Origin: BOG-938 sp048498155
GTDB taxonomy: Bacteria > Pseudomonadota > Alphaproteobacteria > Caulobacterales > Caulobacteraceae
Length of the DNA: 64,000 nt
Reading direction: 5' to 3'
NCBI GenBank assembly: GCA_048498155.1
Contig: JBEHYN010000004.1
Location: 1-64,000 of the forward strand
The notes under the pieces were generated by a model. It was not told the origin of the DNA and ran no database searches. It was given only the letters and a program-made list of their open reading frames with translations. Of this stretch, positions 44,237-51,967 are shown in pieces. Within the stretch, counting starts at the first letter, position 1. Every line of letters begins with the position of its first letter. Made by a program: the position numbers and the translations under genes.

Positions 44237-44313
44237 CGGAGTATAGCTCAGTCTGGTAGAGCACCGTCTTCGGGAGGCGGGGGTCGCAGGTTCAAATCCT
44301 GCTACTCCGACCA
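44237..44313 (+). tRNA. tRNA-Pro (anticodon CGG)
   Basis: The acceptor arm CGGAGTA pairs with TACTCCG, followed by discriminator A and encoded CCA. The anticodon arm CCGTC-TTCGGGA-GGCGG puts CGG at 34-36; the T-loop is GTTCAAAT. It decodes CCG proline codons, frequent in this GC-rich DNA. Confidence 0.95.
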
Positions 44314-44422
44314 ATCTTTCCCGCCCCTACTCGCTTGCCCCTTGATCGGCCTTGCAGGCGTATTCATTTGCCCGCAACGTCCGCCCACTTAAATGGGCGG
44401 CGCAACCGAGGCGAAACTTTCG

Positions 44423-46198
44423 ATGAAGCAATTCCTGCTGACCCTTGCGGGCGTATTCGCCGGCCTCGTGCTGTTCTTTGTGATGGTCCCGTTCGTGTTG
44501 ATCGGACTGATCTCTGGCGCGGTATCCAAGCCCACGCCGACGCCGGCCAACAGCGTGCTGCTGCTGGACCTGCGCCAGCGCCTGCCCGACCAGGACGCAC
44601 CCGGCCCGTTCGCGGCTCTGCGCGCCCATTCGCCCTCGGTGCTGTCGATCGAGCAGACCCTGCGCACGGCGGAGACCGACGGCAAGATCAAGGCCCTGTT
44701 CGTGCGGATGCCCGAGGCCGGCATCGCCCCCGCGGCGGCCGATGAACTGCGCTTAGCCTTCCGCCACTTCCATGCCGCCGGCAAGCCGGTGATCGCCCAT
44801 AGCCAGGGCCTGTATTCTTCAGGCGTGGTCTCCTCCACCTATATGTTGGGCGAAGCGACCGACGCGCTTTGGATGCAGCCCGGCGCCCCGTTCCAGGTAA
44901 CCGGCCTGGCCATGGAGGACATGTTCTTCAAGCGCTTGTTCGAGAAATATGGGGTCAGGCCCGATTTCCAGCAGCGCTACGAGTACAAGAACGCGATCAA
45001 CCCGTTCCTGTATGACGACTACACCGCCGCCCACCGAGAGTCGGAGCTGTCGTGGATGGGTTCGATCTACCATACCGCCGTGACCGTCGTGGCCGCCGAC
45101 CGCAACAAGGACGCGGCGAGCCTACAAAAGGCCCTGGAGGCCGGACCCTACACCGCCGAGGAAGCCCTCAAGCTCGGCCTGATCGACAAGCTCGGCCAGG
45201 TCGAGGACGCCCGCCAAGCCGTGCTGACCGCCGCCGGCGACGGCGCCCAGTTCACGGACTTCGACAGCTATGCCTCGGCTCATCGGCCCGACGCCAAGGC
45301 CGGCGCGGACGTCATCGCGGTGGTCAATGCCGAAGGGCCGATCATGACGGGCGCTGACAAGCACAAGCTGTTTGAGACCAACGCCAACATCTACTCGGAC
45401 GATGTCTCCGCCGCCCTGAAGCGGGCCTCGGAGGACAAGGACGTCAAGGCCATCGTGCTGCGCGTGTCATCGCCGGGGGGCGGCGACACGGCGTCCGAGC
45501 AGATTCTGGCCGCCGTGCGCGGGGCCAAGGCCAAAAAGCCCGTGGTGGTGTCCATGGGCACTTATGGCGCGTCGGGCGGCTATTGGATCTCCTCCCAGGC
45601 CTCGGCCATCGTGGCCGAACCCACGACCCTGACCGGCTCTATCGGCGTGTACGGCGGCAAGTTCGCGCTCGGACAGGCCCTGGCGCGCTTCGGCATCGAT
45701 GTGCGCCATGTGGGCGTTGGCGGAGACTTCGCCTCCGCCAACGGCCTCGGAGAGCCATTCACGGCAAACCAGCGAGCGGCCTACGCCAAGGCCATTGACC
45801 AAGTCTATAACGGCTTCATCACCCGCGTGGCCCAGGGCCGGGGCCTGCCCGAGGCCAAGGTGCGCGAGATCGCCAAGGGCCGGGTGTGGACCGGCGCCCA
45901 GGCCAAGGCTCTGGGGCTGGTGGATCAACTCGGCGGCTTCTACGACGCGGTGGACAAGGCCAAGGCCTTAGCCGGAGTGCAGAACCAGGCCATGGGGATC
46001 AAGACCGTATCGGCCCCTGGATCGGGCCTCGGCGCCTTCGGCCGGGCCTTGGGCATCAGCGAGGAGAGCCTGAAGGTGCTGGGCATGTTATCGGCGGTGA
46101 TGAGCGATCCTAAGGTGCAGTCGTTCAGCCAGGCGCTGACCGAAGCCGACCTGCGAGACAGGGGCGCCCTCGTGCTGGCCCCGACGCCGGTGCACTAG
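44423..46198 (+). CDS. sppA: Signal peptide peptidase SppA, 67K type
   Basis: This inner-membrane serine protease degrades cleaved signal peptides. It has one N-terminal transmembrane helix (LLTLAGVFAGLVLFFVMVPFVLIGL) and two tandem SppA domains, as in the long E. coli type. The catalytic Lys is in RYEYKNAINPFL of the first domain and the Ser in GTYGASGGYWISSQA of the second. It is 591 residues from ATG 44423, placed after GAGGCG; the open frame from 44393 adds 10 residues. It lies directly downstream of tRNA-Pro. Confidence 0.94.
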   Translation: MKQFLLTLAGVFAGLVLFFVMVPFVLIGLISGAVSKPTPTPANSVLLLDLRQRLPDQDAPGPFAALRAHSPSVLSIEQTLRTAETDGKIKALFVRMPEAGIAPAAADELRLAFRHFHAAGKPVIAHSQGLYSSGVVSSTYMLGEATDALWMQPGAPFQVTGLAMEDMFFKRLFEKYGVRPDFQQRYEYKNAINPFLYDDYTAAHRESELSWMGSIYHTAVTVVAADRNKDAASLQKALEAGPYTAEEALKLGLIDKLGQVEDARQAVLTAAGDGAQFTDFDSYASAHRPDAKAGADVIAVVNAEGPIMTGADKHKLFETNANIYSDDVSAALKRASEDKDVKAIVLRVSSPGGGDTASEQILAAVRGAKAKKPVVVSMGTYGASGGYWISSQASAIVAEPTTLTGSIGVYGGKFALGQALARFGIDVRHVGVGGDFASANGLGEPFTANQRAAYAKAIDQVYNGFITRVAQGRGLPEAKVREIAKGRVWTGAQAKALGLVDQLGGFYDAVDKAKALAGVQNQAMGIKTVSAPGSGLGAFGRALGISEESLKVLGMLSAVMSDPKVQSFSQALTEADLRDRGALVLAPTPVH

Positions 46199-46221
46199 CC
46201 CTGGTCGCGCGGCGCTATTTT

Positions 46222-46351
46222 TTGAACCACGAAGGACACGAAGCCCACGAAGGATCGCGCAAAAGCGCGATCAATCCATTCTCGCTTCGCGTTCGGGCTG
46301 CCCGCAGATAGCGCCGACCTCTTGGTGTTCTTCGTGTCCTTCGTGGTTCAA
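46222..46351. repeat. Dispersed repeat family A, copy 2 (130 bp)
   Basis: Ends TTGAACCACGAAGGACACG and CGTGTCCTTCGTGGTTCAA are near-perfect inverted repeats. The inner part GGATCGCGCAAAAGCGCGATC and CAATCCATTCTCG matches copy 1 at 1778-1907, with the same total length. It lies between sppA and the FkbH-like gene. Confidence 0.8.
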
Positions 46352-46432
46352 TTTGAATTTTGGCTTTAGCGTTCGCCAGTATGAGCGCCGGCAAATCATC
46401 TTAGACTTGGTCCGAGGTAACTGAGTCGCCCC

Positions 46433-48508
46433 ATGCCCCTGCGCCTATCCCGCTTCGTTCACCTGCTGCCGGTCGGAGAGGACCGGGTGCTGGTGCTGCA
46501 CGCGGTCAATCAGCTTCGCCTCGTGGTGGACGCCGAACTGGGCGAACTGATCGGCCTGTTCGCCCAGCCGCGCGAGGCGGCCCCCGAAGCTTTCGCCGCC
46601 TTGGTCGAGCGCGGGGTCCTGACCGAACTGTCGCCCGAGGATGAACTGGCTACGCTGTCGCAGGAGCTGTCGGTCCATCACGGACGCGACCCCGCCGACA
46701 TGGTCGAGACGCTGCGCCGCCAGGCCAAGGAAGGCGGCCACGCCTACTGGGCGACCGGCCCGGCGATCAGTACAGCCGATGTGCAAGGCGGCCGACCACG
46801 GCTGGACGTTTTACTGTTCGGCGACTGCGACGTGCAGATGGAGGCCGACTTCCTGCGCCGAGAGGCCGGCGAGCGCGGCCTGGACCTGAGGGTCGCCGCG
46901 ACCTTTCCCGACGATCTGCGCCTGGCCGAAGAGCACAAACACGACGCCATCCTGATCGGCGCCCTGCGCGCGCGCCACACCATCGTCGACCCCGTCCAGC
47001 CCGGCAGCGTCGACCCGCCCTACGCCCTGTTCCTGGCCCAGGCGCGGGGGATCATCGAGGGCCTGCGCGCCGTGACCAGCGCGCCGATCCTGATCGACAA
47101 CCTGCCTGAGCCCACGGTTCAGCCCCTGGGCATGGCCGACCGCGGCGGCTTTTCCCACCGCAACCGTTTCCGCCTGACCAACGTCGCCCTGGCCGAATTG
47201 GTCGAGACCTTCTCTGACGTGCACGTGGTGGACGTGGCCGCGACCCTGGGCGGCGTCGGCGCCGAGCGCCTGCTGGACGACGGTCAGGTCGGCTTCACCC
47301 ACTTCGGCTCGCCCGGCTGGATGCTGCAACGACCCGACAGCGAGAAGGCCGCAGTCCACAACCTGTTCCCCGACCCAGCGCCCCTGATCGAGCGGCTGGA
47401 CGCCAACCCCTATGGCCGCGAACCCATCGTCGCGCGCGCCCATCTGGACGCCATCGCCACCGTGCTGGGCCAGGACCGCAAGAAGTGCGTGATTGTCGAT
47501 CTGGACGGGGTGCTGTGGCCCGGCGTCCTGGCCGAGACCGGCGCGCCCTTCGCCTGGAGCCCGGAGGTGTCCGGGCCGTTCTCCTACATCGGCCTGTTCT
47601 TCGGCCTGCATGAGGCCCTGCTGGCGCTGAAGCAGCGCGGGGTGCTGCTGGCCTGCGTGTCCAAGAACGACGAGGCTACGGTGCGCGAGCTGTGGCGCTA
47701 TGACGACCACTATCCGCGGGCGCGCCTTCTGACGCCGGACGATTTCGTCACCTGGCGGGTCAACTGGCAGGACAAGGCCACCAACATTCAATCCATCGCC
47801 GACGAGCTGGGTTTCGCCCTGAACGCCTTCCTGTTCATCGACGACCACCCCACCGAGCGCGAACGGGTGCGCCAGATGCTGCCCGAGGTGGAAGTCTGGG
47901 GCGAGGAGCTATTTAGCCTGAGGCGCAAGCTGCTGACCGATCCGCGCCTGATGACCCCGCGCCTGACCGCCGAATCCGCGGCCCGCACCGAGGCGACCAA
48001 GGCCCAGCTCGGCCGCCAGAAGCACCGCGCCGAAGTTCCCGACGAAGCGGCCTTCCTCGCCTCCATGCAGGTGCAGACCCGCATGGCCCGCATGACGCCC
48101 GGTGAAGACCTGACCCGGGTAGAGGAGCTGTTCGCCCGCACCACCCAATTCAACACCACCGGCGCCAAGTTCCCGGTCAGCGAGCTGGCCGCCCTGGTCG
48201 AGCGGCCCGGCGCCGGCATATTCGTCATGCGCGTATCGGACCGCTTCGGCGATCACGGCCTCGTGGGCGCCGCTGTCGTACGCGATGGGGAGATTCTCGG
48301 CCTGGCCATCAGTTGCCGCGTGCTGGGCCTGGGCGTCGAGCACGCCTTCTTGCGCTTCATCATGCAGGAGATGAGCGCCGATCACGCCGCGCTCATCGGC
48401 CAGATCGTGCTCACACCGCGCAATGGCCCCGTACGCAACCTCTACCGCGATAATGCCTTCACGCAGGATGGGGACGGGGTTTGGCGGCGAGAACTGAAGG
48501 CGGGGTAA
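46433..48508 (+). CDS. FkbH-like multidomain protein (HAD plus acyltransferase-like)
   Basis: The 691-residue protein has four parts: an N-terminal ~75-residue module (VHLLPVGEDRVLVLHAVNQLRLVVDAELG) of unknown type; an SGNH-like domain beginning LDVLLFGDCDVQMEADF; a HAD phosphatase domain with Asp356/Asp358 in VIVDLDGVLWPG, VSKNDEATVREL and FIDDHPTERERV; and a GNAT-like domain with ARTTQFNTTGAKF. FkbH proteins form glyceryl-acyl-carrier-protein from 1,3-bisphosphoglycerate in polyketide pathways. No acyl carrier protein or synthase is nearby here, so the role is open, perhaps surface-polysaccharide or lipid modification. Confidence 0.85.
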   Translation: MPLRLSRFVHLLPVGEDRVLVLHAVNQLRLVVDAELGELIGLFAQPREAAPEAFAALVERGVLTELSPEDELATLSQELSVHHGRDPADMVETLRRQAKEGGHAYWATGPAISTADVQGGRPRLDVLLFGDCDVQMEADFLRREAGERGLDLRVAATFPDDLRLAEEHKHDAILIGALRARHTIVDPVQPGSVDPPYALFLAQARGIIEGLRAVTSAPILIDNLPEPTVQPLGMADRGGFSHRNRFRLTNVALAELVETFSDVHVVDVAATLGGVGAERLLDDGQVGFTHFGSPGWMLQRPDSEKAAVHNLFPDPAPLIERLDANPYGREPIVARAHLDAIATVLGQDRKKCVIVDLDGVLWPGVLAETGAPFAWSPEVSGPFSYIGLFFGLHEALLALKQRGVLLACVSKNDEATVRELWRYDDHYPRARLLTPDDFVTWRVNWQDKATNIQSIADELGFALNAFLFIDDHPTERERVRQMLPEVEVWGEELFSLRRKLLTDPRLMTPRLTAESAARTEATKAQLGRQKHRAEVPDEAAFLASMQVQTRMARMTPGEDLTRVEELFARTTQFNTTGAKFPVSELAALVERPGAGIFVMRVSDRFGDHGLVGAAVVRDGEILGLAISCRVLGLGVEHAFLRFIMQEMSADHAALIGQIVLTPRNGPVRNLYRDNAFTQDGDGVWRRELKAG

Positions 48509-48528
48509 TTGGCGATCGCAGATTCACT

Positions 48529-48867
48529 CTAGCGGTTCTCCTCGTCATCGGGACGCGCAGGCCGCCGGATGTGCTGCGGAAGGTCCCGCACGCCGTGCAG
48601 AACGCGCCACACAAAAATCCCGTCTTCTTCTGGAAGCGGCTCGTAGAAAATCGCGTAGCGGAACACGGTGATCTGTCTCGGACTGCCCGTGTACTCTAGC
48701 CGCTGTCGATAGAGGGACGGCTGGTCCGCCGCCCGATACATCGCCTCAAACATCCGGGCGAGCACCGCGTCGGCGATTTCAAGCCCTGCTTCGCGAGCGA
48801 GATAATCCCAGATGTCATCCAGGTCCCGGCGTGCGCTCGCGGAACGGACGATACGTGGAGCAGTCAT
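48529..48867 (-). CDS. RelE/ParE-family toxin
   Basis: This 112-residue protein has the ParE fold signature: RIVRSASARRDLDDIWDYLAREAG, YRAADQPSLYRQRLEYTGSPRQITVFRYAIFYEP and VWRVLHGVRDLP. It could inhibit DNA gyrase or act on mRNA; the type is not settled by sequence. It is encoded 11 bp after its presumed antitoxin, so the pair would be co-transcribed as a type II toxin-antitoxin system. Confidence 0.88.
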   Translation of the reverse strand: MTAPRIVRSASARRDLDDIWDYLAREAGLEIADAVLARMFEAMYRAADQPSLYRQRLEYTGSPRQITVFRYAIFYEPLPEEDGIFVWRVLHGVRDLPQHIRRPARPDDEENR

Positions 48868-48878
48868 AGGATAGGGCG

Positions 48879-49103
48879 TTAGCCAGCGGCCTTGAAGCGC
48901 TTGCGCGCATCATTCAGGAACACATGCAGGGGCTCAAGCACAGCGACCTCGCCGCGCGCCGCCTCGTCGCGCGCTTCCTTCAGCTTCGCCTCAATTACAT
49001 CGTGTTGGTCGGCCAGCGTACGATCCATTTCCTCATCGGAAATGCTGTCGTCCAGGACGGCCTCGACGATCCCTTTGCCGAGCTTGGGATTGGCGGTGCT
49101 CAT
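48879..49103 (-). CDS. ParD-type antitoxin
   Basis: This 74-residue acidic helical protein reads STANPKLGKGIVEAVLDDSISDEEMDRTLADQHDVIEAKLKEARDEAARGEV. It precedes the ParE-type toxin gene on the same strand, the usual order. It should bind the toxin and the operon promoter. ATG 49103 was used; a TTG two codons earlier is also possible. It lacks a clear ribbon-helix-helix signature by eye, so the subfamily is uncertain. Confidence 0.75.
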   Translation of the reverse strand: MSTANPKLGKGIVEAVLDDSISDEEMDRTLADQHDVIEAKLKEARDEAARGEVAVLEPLHVFLNDARKRFKAAG

Positions 49104-49159
49104 CGCCAAATTATATCACAGAAAACGGCCGTACACACCCTCCGCCGAGGCAGGCCCGG

Positions 49160-50251
49160 TCAGCCGACTAGCTTCAGATTAGCCTTCCTGATTGCCTCGC
49201 CCTCCTCATCATACAGGAACGGCACCACGGCGAAGCGCTCGCCGCGCGTCACCGGCGTGGCCTCGTGCAGCAGGTTGCAGGCGAACACGGTGGCGCCGCC
49301 GGTGGGCGGTTTGTAGGTGCGGCGGCCGAATTCGGGGAAGCGCAGTTCACCGCCCTCATAGTCCTCGGCGTTGAGGTTGAGCGTGACGGCGAACTTGCGG
49401 TGGGCTGTGCCGGCGGTGACATCGTCGCGATGGGCGAAGAAGAAGCCCTGGTCTTCGCCCGCATAGCGACAGATGAGGTAACGCTCGATCCGCGTGGCCT
49501 GCCAGCTAAAGGCGCGCTTGAGCATGGGGAACAGGCGGGTTTCCAGGCGTCCGCGCACCGCCTCGATCAAGGCCGGGTCTTCGATGGTCACGTCCGTGCG
49601 CCGCTTGAGCACGGGGTTATATTGCTCGACCGTGCGCCCTTGGACGTTGGCGGCAAAGCCCGACAAGGACGGCTGGCCCCAGCGGAAATAGGCGATCAGT
49701 TCGGCGCACAGCTCCGACTCAAGAATGCGCGGCAGGGTCAGGATCGGGGGAAACTGCTCGCCGTCAGGCCCTCGTGACAATTCCAGTTCAAGCCGGGCCA
49801 TGACGGCAGGGGTATTCTCCACCGGCTCGGCCATAACGATGCGGAAGGCGGGATCGATCAGGAACACGCCGGGGCTCAAGACGGCGTCGTTGGCCACGCC
49901 GTAGAGGCGCGAGGCGGCGAAATCAAAGTCCCAGAAGAAACGCACGCCCGGTTCGGAATTGACCAGGCCCCGCTCGGTCCGGTCTGCCGGATCGACGCTG
50001 ACGCCGAAGAAGGCCGCGTCGCGGTCATTGAAAATCTCGCGCTTTTCCAGGGCCACTCGCAGCGCTTCAACCGATGCCTCCAACCCAGCAGAGCCGAAAA
50101 ACATCAGCACCAGCCAACGGCCGGCGACGACGTCCAGACTGTAGTTGGGGATATTGTCGGTGGCGCAGGTGAAGGACCGGGCAGGCTCGCCGAAGTCAGG
50201 CGCGCGACCTTGGAGGACTTCGGCCTGGGTCGTGTCTTGGGCGGCCCGCAT
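49160..50251 (-). CDS. Peroxiredoxin-fold / 2OG-Fe(II) oxygenase fusion
   Basis: The 363-residue protein joins two modules. Residues ~15-150 resemble an AhpC/TSA fold (RWLVLMFFGSAG, FFGVSVDPADRTERG, VRFFWDFDFAASRLYGV, PGVFLIDPAFRIV), but there is no Cys at the peroxidatic position. Residues ~165-350 are a prolyl-hydroxylase-like 2OG-Fe(II) domain with His274, Asp276, His329 and Arg337 (FAHRDD; LLHEATPVTRGER). It should hydroxylate a protein or small molecule. The start at ATG 50251 is the first that gives the Prx module intact. It is divergent from the next gene. Confidence 0.85.
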   Translation of the reverse strand: MRAAQDTTQAEVLQGRAPDFGEPARSFTCATDNIPNYSLDVVAGRWLVLMFFGSAGLEASVEALRVALEKREIFNDRDAAFFGVSVDPADRTERGLVNSEPGVRFFWDFDFAASRLYGVANDAVLSPGVFLIDPAFRIVMAEPVENTPAVMARLELELSRGPDGEQFPPILTLPRILESELCAELIAYFRWGQPSLSGFAANVQGRTVEQYNPVLKRRTDVTIEDPALIEAVRGRLETRLFPMLKRAFSWQATRIERYLICRYAGEDQGFFFAHRDDVTAGTAHRKFAVTLNLNAEDYEGGELRFPEFGRRTYKPPTGGATVFACNLLHEATPVTRGERFAVVPFLYDEEGEAIRKANLKLVG

Positions 50252-50435
50252 GCCGACGCCTCCGAATCGCTTCGCGCGAGTGGCGACAGTTTCGCACGGG
50301 GCGGCGCGCGGCGGGACAATTTCCCAGGCTGTTCGGGCCCGACATTGCGCGAAGCAGTTGCGAAAACTGCGTCCGTCTTGGATGTTGCCCCTGAAGCCCG
50401 CGTCCGCATCGACAGGGCAACCCCACGGCCAAGAC

Positions 50436-50843
50436 ATGAGCGACTTCCGCCAGGTGACCGACCAATTTTCCGTCGCCCCCCAGATCGACCTGGACGACAT
50501 TCCCCGCGCGGCCCAGGCCGGCTTCAAACTGCTGATCAACAATCGGCCTGATGGCGAACAGCCCGGCCAGCCGACAAGCGCCCAGGTCGAGGCCGCGGCC
50601 AAGGCGGCGGGCCTGGCCTATGCTCATGTACCGGTGGCGGGCGGCCCGACGCCTGCGGCGGTGCACGCTGAAATGGCCTTGGTGGCCGAGGCGACAGGTC
50701 CAATCTTGGCCTTCTGCCGTTCGGGCACGCGCTCGATCATGACCTGGTCCATCGGCCAGGCTCTGTCGGGCGAGCGCAGTCGGGCCGAGCTGATCGCCCT
50801 GGGGGCCAAGGCCGGCTACGATCTATCCGGCGTTCTAGGCTAG
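50436..50843 (+). CDS. TIGR01244-family phosphatase/sulfurtransferase-like protein
   Basis: This 135-residue protein shows FRQVTDQFSVAPQIDLDDIPRAAQAGFKLLINNRPDGEQPGQP and the catalytic-type loop AFCRSGTRSIMTW (CxxGxRS). It matches the TIGR01244 family, often fused to or encoded beside beta-lactamase-like hydrolases (Blh) in hydrogen-sulfide detoxification or biofilm control. A metallo-beta-lactamase-fold gene lies 230 bp downstream, which fits, but linkage is inference. ATG 50436 gives the usual N terminus. Confidence 0.88.
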   Translation: MSDFRQVTDQFSVAPQIDLDDIPRAAQAGFKLLINNRPDGEQPGQPTSAQVEAAAKAAGLAYAHVPVAGGPTPAAVHAEMALVAEATGPILAFCRSGTRSIMTWSIGQALSGERSRAELIALGAKAGYDLSGVLG

Positions 50844-50995
50844 TTCGGGCTGATCGCCACCCGCACGGCCATGGGCACGTGCTCGGGATGGCAGTCCGAC
50901 AGAGTAACCAACATCTGCGCCAAGATGAGACATACGAAGGCGCAGGCGGGCCGCTGCAGCCGTTTTGAGACATAAATCGCGATGTCAGCCGCCAT
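50840..50995 (-). CDS. Possible 51-residue small protein
   Basis: A short open frame begins with ATG 50995 after AAGGACG and encodes one hydrophobic helix (RPACAFVCLILAQMLVTL) and a polar tail ending in AVRVAISPN. It overlaps the end of the TIGR01244-type gene on the opposite strand by 4 bases. The RBS and frame are the only support; no family is recognised. Confidence 0.3.
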   Translation of the reverse strand: MAADIAIYVSKRLQRPACAFVCLILAQMLVTLSDCHPEHVPMAVRVAISPN

Positions 50996-51070
50996 TTTAG
51001 CGTCCTTTTCCCGGTTAACGGGTTGTTCACCGCAAGGGACGGGCCGCAGTCATGTCCGGCGGGCGGGCGC

Positions 51071-51967
51071 ATGATCCCCTGTGTCCGCGAGATGGACTTC
51101 GAATACGGGCGGCCCGATCAGGTCTCGCCCCTGATCCGCCGGGTGGTGGCCAATAATCCCGGGCCCTTCACGTTCCGAGGCACCGGGACCTACATCGTCG
51201 GATCAGACGAGGTCGCGGTAATCGATCCGGGTCCGGCCGATCCGGCGCATCTTGAGGCCCTGCTTGCGGCCCTGGATGGCGAGCGCGTTCAGTCTATCCT
51301 CACCACGCACGATCATTCCGACCACGCGCCGCTCGCGGCGGATCTCGCGCGGCTCACCGGCGCGCCGGTGATCGGCGCCCGGCCCACGCCCGCGCGGCTC
51401 GCGAGCAAACCGGGAACGGAGGAAGGTTCGGACTGCGGCTATCGCCCGGACCGCGTGTTGCAGGACGGCGAGCTCGTTTCAGGCCCCGGCTGGACTTTGA
51501 AAACCATGGCAACCCCCGGCCATACGGGTAATCACCTATGCTACGCCCTGGCCGAGGAGAACGCCCTGTTCAGCGGCGATCACGTGATGGGCTGGTCCAC
51601 CACGGTAATCGAACCGCCCGACGGGGACATGGGCGATTACTACGCCAGCCTGAGAAAGGTCATGGCCCGCGGATATGCAACGCTTTGGCCGACCCACGGC
51701 CCGCCGATCACCGACCCCGCCCCGTTCCTGGACGCCTATCTGGCGCATCGGCTGAAGCGGGAGAGCCAAATATTGGAGCTCCTGGCTCGCGGCCCGGCGA
51801 CCATTCGCCAGATGGTTTCGCGGCTCTATGCCGGGATCGACCCGCGCCTGCATCGCGCCGCCGGCGCCTCAGTCCTAGCGCACCTGACCCATCTGATCCA
51901 AGCGGGGCGCGTTGCGTCCGAGGGTCCCGAGGGCGACGGCCGGAACTATAGGCTCACAGCTCTCTAG
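51071..51967 (+). CDS. Metallo-beta-lactamase-fold hydrolase (LACTB2-like)
   Basis: The protein shows the metal-binding motif THDHSDHAPL, plus GTGTYIVGSDEVAVIDPGPADPAHLEAL, ATPGHTGNHLCYAL, FSGDHVMGWSTTVIEPP and WPTHGPP. A C-terminal helical tail (LELLARGPATIRQMVSRLYAGIDPRLHRAAG...LIQAGRV) is typical of LACTB2-like proteins and resembles a winged helix. It may act as an RNase, thioesterase or hydroxyacyl-thiol hydrolase. ATG 51071 was used; ATG 51092 is possible. The stop overlaps the convergent transporter gene. Confidence 0.87.
   Translation: MIPCVREMDFEYGRPDQVSPLIRRVVANNPGPFTFRGTGTYIVGSDEVAVIDPGPADPAHLEALLAALDGERVQSILTTHDHSDHAPLAADLARLTGAPVIGARPTPARLASKPGTEEGSDCGYRPDRVLQDGELVSGPGWTLKTMATPGHTGNHLCYALAEENALFSGDHVMGWSTTVIEPPDGDMGDYYASLRKVMARGYATLWPTHGPPITDPAPFLDAYLAHRLKRESQILELLARGPATIRQMVSRLYAGIDPRLHRAAGASVLAHLTHLIQAGRVASEGPEGDGRNYRLTAL

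Noticed and set aside
43987..44313. tRNA-associated integration site
   Set aside because: No integrase or repeated tRNA 3' end was found near tRNA-Gln or tRNA-Pro; flanking genes are housekeeping in type.
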